Shown here piece after piece: positions 1 to 5,111 of a stretch of 5,174 nucleotides of DNA. The position numbers and the translations under genes were made by a program. The notes under the pieces were generated by a model that saw only the letters and a program-made list of their open reading frames with translations, was not told the DNA's origin and did not search any database. The stretch's first letter is position 1; every line of letters begins with the position of its first letter. Origin of the DNA: Candidatus Binatota bacterium (GTDB lineage Bacteria > Desulfobacterota > Binatia > Bin18); contig WTHE01000437.1 in the NCBI GenBank assembly GCA_011523315.1, positions 1 to 5,174 on the forward strand, given 5' to 3'.

Positions 1-2
1 AT

Positions 3-119
3 CTCAAAGCGGGTGAAACGGCCGAGGACTTCAGTCAGCGCGCCCAGGCCGCGTTCGCCGAGATCGCCCGTCACCTGGAGTTGGACCGTCCAGCCCTTCA
101 GGCTGTGGCGGCTGACTGA
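3..119 (+). CDS. C-terminal end of an unidentified protein (partial, doubtful)
   Basis: An open frame runs in from the left edge and ends at TGA 117-119, giving 38 residues that start LKAGETAEDF and end LQAVAAD. The stretch is rich in Ala, Glu and Leu and would be helical. I cannot name a family; an acyltransferase-like tail is only an impression. The opposite strand is also open here, in the codon-aligned frame. It reads a plausible beta-rich peptide (including SRHSLKGWTVQLQVTGDLGE) with slightly higher third-position GC, but it has no ATG and no ribosome binding site before it meets a stop at the tandem repeat. I prefer the plus strand because it ends cleanly and points the same way as the next two genes. 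The strand remains uncertain. Confidence 0.4.
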   Translation, partial: LKAGETAEDFSQRAQAAFAEIARHLELDRPALQAVAAD

Positions 120-136
120 TTTGATGCTGATGATGT

Positions 137-150
137 CGGGGCCAGCCCCG
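137..150 (+). other. Small GC hairpin after the left-edge ORF
   Basis: CGGGG (137-141), loop CCAG, CCCCG (146-150) forms a perfect 5-bp stem 17 bases after the stop at 119. No T-run follows, so it is not a standard intrinsic terminator; it could mark a weak transcript end. Other than this hairpin and the tandem repeat, the spacer 120-263 holds nothing I can support; no convincing promoter is seen for the following gene. Confidence 0.3.
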
Positions 151-174
151 GTGCTTGTCCTGTCGGCCAGAAAA

Positions 175-216
175 GTCAAAAGTCAAATGTCAAATGTCAA
201 AGGGCAAAAGTCAAAT
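175..216 (+). repeat. Tandem heptamer repeat, six units of GTCAAAN
   Basis: Six consecutive 7-bp units are seen: GTCAAAA, GTCAAAT, GTCAAAT, GTCAAAG, GGCAAAA and GTCAAAT, followed by a partial GTC at 217-219. The only departure from GTCAAAN is the second base of unit five. The array is AT-rich in a GC-rich setting and lies 47 bp before the start of the RidA-like gene. Short tandem heptamers of this kind (STRRs) are known from cyanobacteria and some other bacteria. They are non-coding, and their role is unresolved. On the minus strand each unit reads TTTGAC, and two junctions read TTGACA-like, but no partner -10 box is evident. Confidence 0.88.
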
Positions 217-263
217 GTCGGGGTAATGCCCCGTGCTTGCCCCCTGAATGAGAAAGGCGTTGC

Positions 264-650
264 ATGCCAAAACTGGAAATTATCGACCCCTGGGCGTTCA
301 CCGAGCGCTACACCTTTTCTCCGGCGGTCCGTAAGGGCAATCTGCTGTTCATCTCCGGCCTGACCGCGACCGACAACCGGGGCAATATCGTCGGGCCGGG
401 CGACATTGTGGCCCAGACCCGTAATATCTTCGAGAAGCTCGAAGCCTTGATGGCCGAGGCCGGCGGCAGCATGGACGATATCGTCAAGACGGTGGACTAT
501 ATCACCACCAAGCAGGGTTATAAGGGCACGGCCGAGGTGCGCCGCGAGTATTTCAAGAACGGCTTTCCGGCCGCCACCGGCATTGTGGTCAAAGAGTTGC
601 TGCGGCCCGACGCCTTGATTGAGATTGACGCGATTGCGGTCCTGGACTGA
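264..650 (+). CDS. RidA/YjgF/YER057c/UK114-family protein lacking the imine-binding Arg
   Basis: This 128-aa protein has the normal length for the Rid family, which forms trimers in the cytoplasm. Canonical RidA hydrolyses reactive enamine/imine intermediates made by PLP enzymes. Family landmarks are Y16, the LFISGLTA strand (residues 28-35), the MDDIVKTVDYI segment (70-80), and the C-terminal FPA followed by LIEIDAIAV (118-126). Aligning by eye to E. coli RidA, FPARS becomes FPAAT, so Ala104 sits where Arg105 binds the substrate carboxylate; Glu120 is kept. This points to an Arg-less Rid subgroup and away from ordinary 2-aminoacrylate deaminase activity. The ATG is supported by GAGAAAGG at 250-257, 6 bases upstream. 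The amidohydrolase gene starts 22 bp after the stop on the same strand, so the two are probably cotranscribed. Family membership is secure; substrate is unknown. Confidence 0.93.
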   Translation: MPKLEIIDPWAFTERYTFSPAVRKGNLLFISGLTATDNRGNIVGPGDIVAQTRNIFEKLEALMAEAGGSMDDIVKTVDYITTKQGYKGTAEVRREYFKNGFPAATGIVVKELLRPDALIEIDAIAVLD

Positions 651-672
651 GAACACAAGAAAGGAAGACACC

Positions 673-2358
673 ATGTCCTACGATATCCTGCTCAAAGGCG
701 GCAGCGTCATTGACGGCACCGGCCAGGAACGCCGGGTGGCTGACGTGGCCATTCGGGGCGACCGGATTGCAGCGGTCGAACCCAATATCGCCCCAGCCGA
801 GGCCAGCCGCGTCATTGACGCCGACGGCCTGGTCGTCTGCCCCGGTTTTATCGACCATCACACCCACTATGACGCCCAGATTCTGTGGGACCCGCTGGCC
901 ACCTGTTCGTCGTGGCACGGCGTGACGTCGATCATCATGGGCAACTGCGGGGTCGGCCTGGCCCCGTGCCGGCCGGCCGACCGCGAAGCTCTGGTCGGCG
1001 ACCTGGTCAATGTCGAGGGCATGTCGCTCGACGTGTTGCAGCGCGGGGTGAACTGGCGCTGGCAGACCTTTGACGAGTATCTGGACGCGATCAGTGCCCC
1101 AGGGCTGGGCATGAACGTAGGCATGATGGTCCCCCTGTCGCCGCTGCGCCAGTTCGTGCTGGGCGAGGAGAGCAAGGAGCGAGCCGCCAACCCGGACGAG
1201 CTGGAACAGCTGCAAGCCCTGTTCCGGGCGGCCATGGAGGCTGGCGCGTTTGGCTTTTCGACCACCGTCCTGCCCCAGCACCTGGGCTTTCAGGGCCGGC
1301 CGCTGCCGTGCCGTTTGGCCAGCCGCGATGAGCTGAGCGCCCTGTCCGGGGTGCTCAAGGATGTGGGCCGGGGCAGCATCGAGATTGCCCTGACCCGCAG
1401 TCCGGGCGCCCTGTCGGACGACGAGTACGAGCTGCTGACCTTTCTGCTGGGCCACAGCGAGCGGCCGGTGACCTGGCTCGGCGTGCTGCAAAAACCCGAG
1501 GCCGCCCCCGACGCCTGGAAGGCCGCCCTGCAACGCGTGGTGCCGCTGTTCGACCGCGGCTATCTGCCCCTGGGCCAGGTGCCGTGTCACTACAAGAGCG
1601 CCCGCTTCAGTCTCCAGCGGCCGTTCATCTTCGGCAATTTTGACTGCTGGAAGCCGATCTTCGACCGCCCCCTGGACGAGCAGAAGCGCATGTGCGCCGA
1701 CCCTGCGTTTCGGGCCGCGTTTCGTGAGGAGCTGAAACAGCCCCGGCTTTTCACCGGACAGTGGGAGCAGCTGAGCGTGTTCACGGTCAACAAGCCGGAG
1801 CTGCGCCCCCTGCTGGACAAGAGTCTGGCCAGCCTGAGCCGCGAGCGGGGCCAGGACCCGCTTGAGCTGTTCTTTGAGCTGGCCCTCGACGACAATCTCG
1901 ACATGCAGTTTCTGTACGAGTTCGGCGAGGTCAACCGCGACATGCTGGTCCATCCCCACACCCTGGTCGGTCTGTCCGACGGTGGTGCTCACGCCGATAT
2001 GCGCTGTGAGGCCGGCTACTCGACCTATCTGCTCGGCAGCCTGGTGCGCGACAAACACATGCTGTCGCTCGAAGACGCCATTCACAAACTCACCGCCGTC
2101 CCGGCCCAGGTGTTTGGCGTACCGCTACGCGGCACGCTGCGTGTGGGGAATATCGCCGATGTGGTGGTCTTCGATCCCGCCACCGTCAACTGCGGCAAGC
2201 AGGAGGCGGTGCACGATTTTCCGGGCGGCGGGACGCGCTACATCGAGAAGTCCAGCGGGATCGTCCATACCCTGCTGAACGGCCAGGTGCTGTTCTCCGA
2301 CGGCGAACAGACCGGGCCTCTGTCGGGCCGGGTGCTGCGCGCCAACGCCGAGCAGTGA
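673..2358 (+). CDS. Amidohydrolase, N-acyl-D-amino-acid deacylase (D-aminoacylase) type
   Basis: This is a 561-aa cytosolic metal-dependent hydrolase. The N-terminal beta part (MSYDILLKGGSVIDGTG, residues 1-17) is typical of the superfamily. The barrel opens with PGFIDHHTHYD (57-67), giving the HxH metal pair H63/H65. NCGVG (91-95) supplies Cys92, the metal ligand that marks D-aminoacylases. GFST (194-197) and GRPLPCRLA (208-216) follow the family pattern. LSDGGAHAD (434-442) carries the likely catalytic Asp436, and GTLRVGNIADVVVFDP (487-502) is the closing beta segment. The later metal histidines cannot be assigned by eye (H261 and H306 are candidates). Family members release amino acids from N-acyl-D-amino acids, but many relatives act on other amides, so the substrate is open. 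The start at 673 has AAGGAAG at 661-667 upstream; an in-frame ATG at 619 lies inside the preceding gene and adds a non-homologous stretch. It forms an apparent operon with the RidA-like gene. Confidence 0.9.
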   Translation: MSYDILLKGGSVIDGTGQERRVADVAIRGDRIAAVEPNIAPAEASRVIDADGLVVCPGFIDHHTHYDAQILWDPLATCSSWHGVTSIIMGNCGVGLAPCRPADREALVGDLVNVEGMSLDVLQRGVNWRWQTFDEYLDAISAPGLGMNVGMMVPLSPLRQFVLGEESKERAANPDELEQLQALFRAAMEAGAFGFSTTVLPQHLGFQGRPLPCRLASRDELSALSGVLKDVGRGSIEIALTRSPGALSDDEYELLTFLLGHSERPVTWLGVLQKPEAAPDAWKAALQRVVPLFDRGYLPLGQVPCHYKSARFSLQRPFIFGNFDCWKPIFDRPLDEQKRMCADPAFRAAFREELKQPRLFTGQWEQLSVFTVNKPELRPLLDKSLASLSRERGQDPLELFFELALDDNLDMQFLYEFGEVNRDMLVHPHTLVGLSDGGAHADMRCEAGYSTYLLGSLVRDKHMLSLEDAIHKLTAVPAQVFGVPLRGTLRVGNIADVVVFDPATVNCGKQEAVHDFPGGGTRYIEKSSGIVHTLLNGQVLFSDGEQTGPLSGRVLRANAEQ

Positions 2359-2392
2359 CGCCCTCTCCCTGAGAGAGCCTTGGGAAGAAAAC

Positions 2393-2410
2393 TTTCGAGT
2401 CTTCTCGAAA
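2393..2410 (+). repeat. Inverted repeat TTTCGAG / CTCGAAA
   Basis: TTTCGAG (2393-2399), spacer TCTT (2400-2403) and CTCGAAA (2404-2410) form a perfect 7-bp inverted repeat. Its right arm is also the left end of the 28-bp palindrome that follows, so TTTCGAG-type half-sites occur three times between 2393 and 2431. In RNA, this hairpin and the palindrome hairpin would compete for 2404-2410. Confidence 0.75.
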
Positions 2411-2431
2411 AAAGTCATGACTTTTTTCGAG
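2404..2431. repeat. Perfect 28-bp palindrome upstream of the ATPase gene
   Basis: Fourteen bases, CTCGAAAAAAGTCA (2404-2417), are followed directly by their exact reverse complement (2418-2431). Symmetry breaks at the next base on each side (T2403 and T2432). The centre is TCATGA, flanked by A6 and T6 runs. It lies 20 bp before the ATPase start codon and overlaps a candidate -35 box, which would suit an operator for a dimeric regulator. As RNA it could fold into a hairpin, but the T-run lies inside the stem and the stem is AT-rich, so it is not a classic terminator for the upstream operon. Function is inferred from position only. Confidence 0.9.
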
Positions 2432-2444
2432 TTTGGTCTAAAAT
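2417..2444 (+). promoter_or_regulatory. Candidate sigma-70-type promoter for the ATPase gene
   Basis: ATGACT (2417-2422) resembles the -35 consensus at four of six bases. TAAAAT (2439-2444) matches the -10 consensus at five of six, with a 16-bp spacer. The -35 box sits over the centre of the palindrome, so a protein bound there would be expected to compete with RNA polymerase. A start of transcription about 7 bases after the -10 would fall at the ATG (2451), implying a leaderless or nearly leaderless mRNA; no well-spaced Shine-Dalgarno sequence precedes that ATG. Prediction by eye. Confidence 0.45.
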
Positions 2445-2450
2445 AAGAGA

Positions 2451-3671
2451 ATGATTGAGCGTACCGTCATCGGTCTGATTGATTCGATTATTACCGAATT
2501 CCACAAAATGGCCTTTGTCAGTGGCCCACGTCAGGTGGGGAAAACAACGCTGGCCCAGCACTATCAGCGTCGGTTCGGACAAGGGCTGTATCTCAACTGG
2601 GATACGCTCCCGCACCAGAGAAAGATTCTCACCGATCACGCGTTTGTGGAAAAAGAAAATCGTGATCCCAGCCGTCCTTTTCTGGTCGTCTTTGATGAGA
2701 TTCATAAGTACGCCCGCTGGAAGAACTACCTCAAGGGCATGTATGACCAGTACCAGGATGAGTTCCGATTTCTGGTGACTGGCAGTGGCCGGCTCGATCT
2801 GTTCAAAAAGGGTGGGGACAGTCTGCTGGGCCGCTATTTCAGCCTCGTTCTCTTGCCCCTGAGTCTCGGCGAACTGAGCGGAAAGCTGACCAGCTTTGCC
2901 GAATTCGAGCAGGGTCTGGACAGTCCGCCCCTGGCCTCATCGGACGCCCACTCGGCCTATGAACAGCTGTTTCGGTTCAGCGGGTTTCCCGAACCGTTCA
3001 GCCGAGGACGGGCCGATTTTTACAACCTGTGGTTCGCCGAACGAAAGACGCTGCTAGTCCGCGAAGATATTCGCGATGCGAGTGCCATTCGCCACATTTC
3101 CTTACTCGAACATCTCGCCCAGCTCATTCCCGATCGTATTGGCAGCCCGCTGTCGATCAACGCGCTCAGGGAAGACGTCGGGGTGGCCTTCGAGACCGCC
3201 CGGGACTGGATTCGGCTGCTTGAGCAGTTCTTTTATCTGTTTCGCCTGACGCCCTTTGCGACCCGCATTGCCCGTGTGTTGCGCAAGGAGGCCAAGGTCT
3301 ATCTGTTCGACTGGGCTGAAATTGAGGATGACAGCGTCCGCTTTGAAAACCTAGTGGCTCTCCATTTACTCAAGGCGGTCCGGCTGTGGCAGGCCCGAGG
3401 AGAAAAAACGCTCAGTCTCAATTTCATCCGTGATAAACAGAAGCGGGAGGTCGATTTTGTCCTATCAGACCGGGGCAGCCCGCTGTGCTTGATCGAATGC
3501 AAGGCGTCCGACAAAGAACTTGCTCCACACCTGGTCTATTTCCAGCACAAGCTGGGGGTGCCTGTTGCAGTCCAGCTCGTCCACACACGCGGGGTGTGTC
3601 AAAAGCGCCGGATTCAGGGGATGACGCAGTGGGTCATATCGGCCGACCAGTGGCTCGGCCTGCTGCCCTGA
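2451..3671 (+). CDS. AAA-type ATPase with DUF4143 / PD-(D/E)XK-like C-terminus
   Basis: The 406-aa length is usual for this widespread family of uncharacterised ATPases. The N-terminal AAA domain has Walker A GPRQVGKTT (residues 25-33, Lys31), Walker B FLVVFDEI (77-84, Asp82/Glu83) and a sensor-like VTGSGR (109-114). A winged-helix-like stretch follows (about 234-267, INALREDVGVAFETARDWIR). The C-terminal part has the order expected of a PD-(D/E)XK fold: Glu299 in RFENL, Asp335 in REVDFVL, and Glu349/Lys351 in LIECKAS. The acidic and lysine residues all look present, so nuclease chemistry is possible, though not shown for the family as far as I know. No signal peptide or membrane segment is seen. 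The start fits family N-termini. Hand-counted 60-base lines give 42-57% GC against 65% in a line of the preceding gene, which suggests separate origin. The neighbours are metabolic and functionally unrelated, so no partner can be assigned. Confidence 0.92.
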   Translation: MIERTVIGLIDSIITEFHKMAFVSGPRQVGKTTLAQHYQRRFGQGLYLNWDTLPHQRKILTDHAFVEKENRDPSRPFLVVFDEIHKYARWKNYLKGMYDQYQDEFRFLVTGSGRLDLFKKGGDSLLGRYFSLVLLPLSLGELSGKLTSFAEFEQGLDSPPLASSDAHSAYEQLFRFSGFPEPFSRGRADFYNLWFAERKTLLVREDIRDASAIRHISLLEHLAQLIPDRIGSPLSINALREDVGVAFETARDWIRLLEQFFYLFRLTPFATRIARVLRKEAKVYLFDWAEIEDDSVRFENLVALHLLKAVRLWQARGEKTLSLNFIRDKQKREVDFVLSDRGSPLCLIECKASDKELAPHLVYFQHKLGVPVAVQLVHTRGVCQKRRIQGMTQWVISADQWLGLLP

Positions 3672-3696
3672 GCGTATAGGGCTGGACGCCTCTCAT

Positions 3697-3713
3697 GACG
3701 AGCTGGGCTCGTC
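3697..3713. other. Hairpin between convergent genes
   Basis: GACGAGC (3697-3703), loop TGG, GCTCGTC (3707-3713) is a perfect 7-bp stem, 25 bp beyond the ATPase stop and just beyond the minus-strand small ORF. Its position between convergent units suits a shared transcript end. Neither strand has a T-run after the stem, so it could at most be a non-canonical or factor-assisted terminator. Confidence 0.45.
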
Positions 3714-3736
3714 CTGCCGGCTCGCCCAAAAGTCCT

Positions 3737-3847
3737 TCACCCGCTGACCGACAAACCGGGAATCTCTAAGCAGTGCGCCTCCCAGTCTTCCGATTCTGTG
3801 CACTTCTTCCACGTATATGCGTAGGGCGGCAGTTCACGTGGGGTCAT
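3737..3847 (-). CDS. Small ORF (36 aa) with strong ribosome binding site; possibly a broken HicB-like gene
   Basis: On the minus strand AAGGAGG (3859-3853) lies 5 bases before an ATG at 3847, the best ribosome binding site in the window. The ORF encodes 36 residues, MTPRELPPYAYTW at the start and DWEAHCLEIPGLSVSG at the end, with TGA at 3739-3737. The C-terminal half resembles the first strand-turn-strand of HicB-type antitoxins (pattern W-x-AHC-x-x-PGL-x-x-G), but that family continues for tens of residues and no HicA partner is visible. A second minus-strand frame stays open from 3834 to a TGA at 3695-3693 and encodes about 45 residues from AALRIYVEEV to DFWASRQDEPSSS. A one-base change near 3830 would join it to the same ATG and the first six residues, giving 51 aa. 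It lies downstream of, and codirectional with, the threonine synthase gene. Whether it is a short intact gene or a frameshifted remnant is undecided. Confidence 0.42.
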   Translation of the reverse strand: MTPRELPPYAYTWKKCTESEDWEAHCLEIPGLSVSG

Positions 3848-3918
3848 GAGTTCCTCCTTTTTCTATCGGGTGCGGGGCAAGTGGTGGGGCCTGTGGATCA
3901 GCGAGCCCCAGCGCTGAG

Positions 3919-3940
3919 GCCGAGCGGCGCACCGCCCGGC
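3919..3940 (-). terminator. GC-rich hairpin just after the threonine synthase stop
   Basis: GCCG (3919-3922) and GCGG (3924-3927) pair with CCGC (3932-3935) and CGGC (3937-3940) around loop CGCA. The stem has 8 pairs with one A/C mismatch. It begins one base past the threonine synthase stop codon in the minus-strand reading. There is no T-run after it on the minus strand, so termination would be non-canonical; it could equally stabilise the 3' end. A second, looser pairing (GGCCT 3888-3892 with AGGCC 3917-3921, CAGCG 3899-3903 with CGCTG 3912-3916) overlaps its left arm. The rest of 3848-3941 holds nothing I can support apart from the ribosome binding site of the small ORF. Confidence 0.4.
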
Positions 3941-3941
3941 T

Positions 3942-5102
3942 TCAGGGCTGCCAGACGTCCACATATTTCAGCCCGCCGCCGGTATTGAACGCCACCACCT
4001 GCTCGTCGGGCTTGAGCGCCCCGCGCTCCAGCAGCGTATGGAGGGCGGGCACGCAGGCGGCGCCTTCGGGGGCCGGAAAAATGCCCTCGGCGGCAGCCAG
4101 CTGTTGAGCCGCAGCCATGAGATCGGCATCGCTGACGCTCACCGCAGTGCCGCGGCTGCGGCGCAGAATGTCGAGAATGATGAAATCGCCGATGGCCTTG
4201 GGCACGCGCAGTCCGGCGGCGACGGTGTGGGGATGGGCAATTGGCGCTGCGGTGCGGGCGCCGTCGGCCAGGGCCTGGACGATCGGGGCACAGCCCTCGG
4301 CCTGAACGCTGACCATGCGCGGCCGCCCGGGACCGATCCAGCCCAGCCGTTCCATCTCGTCAAAGGCTTTCCACATGCCGATGAGTCCGGTCCCGCCGCC
4401 GGTCGGGTAGACGATGACATCCGGGAGCTGCCAGTCGAGCTGCTCGGCCAGCTCATAGCCCATGGTTTTCTTGCCCTCGATACGGTAGGGCTCTTTGAGC
4501 GTTGAGACATCGAACCAGCCCTGCCGGTCTTGCCCTTCGGCCACCAGCCGGCCGCAGTCGGTGATGAGGCCGTCCACCAGGGTCACCCGGGCGCCGTAGT
4601 ACTGACACTCCAGACGGTTGGCCAGCGGCACGTCGCGCGGCATGAAGATATGGGCTTCCAGCCCGGCCCGGGCGGCATAGGCGGCCAGCGCGCCGGCCGC
4701 GTTGCCGGCCGAGGGAACGGCCAGTTTCTTCACCCCGAGTTCTTTGGCCATGGACACGGCCACGGCCATGCCGCGGGCCTTGAACGAGGCGGTCGGGTTG
4801 AGGGCTTCGTCTTTGATGTACAGCCGCGACAGCCCGAGCTGGCGGCCCAGGCGTTGGGCATGGAGGAGCGGCGTCCAGCCCTCTCCCAGGCTGACGACGT
4901 TTTCCGTGTGTTCGACCGGCAAGACTTCTCGATAGCGCCACAGGCTGGCCGGCCGGTCGGCCAGCTGCGGTGTGGACAGGGCGACGCGGTCGAGATCGTA
5001 GTGGACCAGGAGCGGCTTCTGACACTGTCGGCACAGGTTGTAGAGCCGGTTTGGCGGGTAGCTTTGCCCGCAGGCGGCGCAGGCCAGATGGCTGACGTTC
5101 AT
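3942..5102 (-). CDS. thrC: Threonine synthase-type PLP enzyme with N-terminal zinc ribbon
   Basis: This 386-aa fold-type II PLP enzyme would convert O-phosphohomoserine to threonine in the cytosol. The N-terminus has two cysteine pairs, CAAC (residues 8-11) and CRQC (24-27), a zinc-ribbon layout common in this threonine synthase group. SLGEGWTPL (71-79) is a family signature. NPTASFKARG (102-111) holds the likely PLP-binding Lys108. PSAGNAAGALAAY (130-142) is the asparagine loop, and TGGGTGL (234-240) binds the cofactor phosphate. A second glycine-rich TGGG lies near the C-terminus. The residue after the PLP lysine is Ala, whereas many threonine synthases have Asp (SFKDRG), so a related lyase or cysteate-synthase-like role is possible. 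The ATG is supported by GAGGA at 5113-5109, which overlaps the stop of the preceding gene; the 9-bp gap indicates translational coupling in one operon. Confidence 0.85.
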   Translation of the reverse strand: MNVSHLACAACGQSYPPNRLYNLCRQCQKPLLVHYDLDRVALSTPQLADRPASLWRYREVLPVEHTENVVSLGEGWTPLLHAQRLGRQLGLSRLYIKDEALNPTASFKARGMAVAVSMAKELGVKKLAVPSAGNAAGALAAYAARAGLEAHIFMPRDVPLANRLECQYYGARVTLVDGLITDCGRLVAEGQDRQGWFDVSTLKEPYRIEGKKTMGYELAEQLDWQLPDVIVYPTGGGTGLIGMWKAFDEMERLGWIGPGRPRMVSVQAEGCAPIVQALADGARTAAPIAHPHTVAAGLRVPKAIGDFIILDILRRSRGTAVSVSDADLMAAAQQLAAAEGIFPAPEGAACVPALHTLLERGALKPDEQVVAFNTGGGLKYVDVWQP

Positions 5103-5111
5103 GCGTGGTCC

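Noticed and set aside
175..219. Minus-strand TTGACA-like boxes in the heptamer array as promoters
   Set aside because: They arise from the repeat unit, and no -10 box lies at the right distance.
619..672. Upstream in-frame start adding 18 residues to the amidohydrolase
   Set aside because: It lies inside the RidA-like gene, has no good ribosome binding site, and the added residues do not look like the family N-terminus, which begins at MSYDILLKGG.
183..674. Minus-strand ORF across the RidA-like gene and the heptamer repeat
   Set aside because: It is antisense to a clearly recognised family protein, and its end is translated from the tandem repeat.
589..2085. 498-codon minus-strand ORF opposite the amidohydrolase gene
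   Set aside because: It mirrors a gene with clear family motifs; long antisense frames are common in GC-rich DNA. It is low in recognisable motifs, rich in Gln/His/Ala runs, and would overlap the RidA gene end.
2363..2377. CTCTC / GAGAG inverted repeat just after the amidohydrolase stop as a terminator
   Set aside because: The stem is only 5 bp, with a choice of partners and no T-run; too weak to call.
2404..2431. The 28-bp palindrome as an intrinsic terminator of the amidohydrolase operon
   Set aside because: The T-run is part of the stem rather than after it, and the stem lacks a GC-rich core.
2359..3695. ATPase gene as a transposon unit with terminal repeats
   Set aside because: I found no matching terminal inverted repeats or target-site duplication around it; only a short shared TCATGAC occurs on both sides.
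3773..3988. Plus-strand ORF of 71 codons in the spacer after the ATPase gene
   Set aside because: No ribosome binding site, it runs into the threonine synthase gene antisense, and the composition looks non-coding.
3942..5102. Plus-strand and alternative minus-frame ORFs over the threonine synthase region
   Set aside because: They are shadows of a gene with intact PLP-enzyme motifs; their translations are Arg/Pro/Ala-rich and show no motif.
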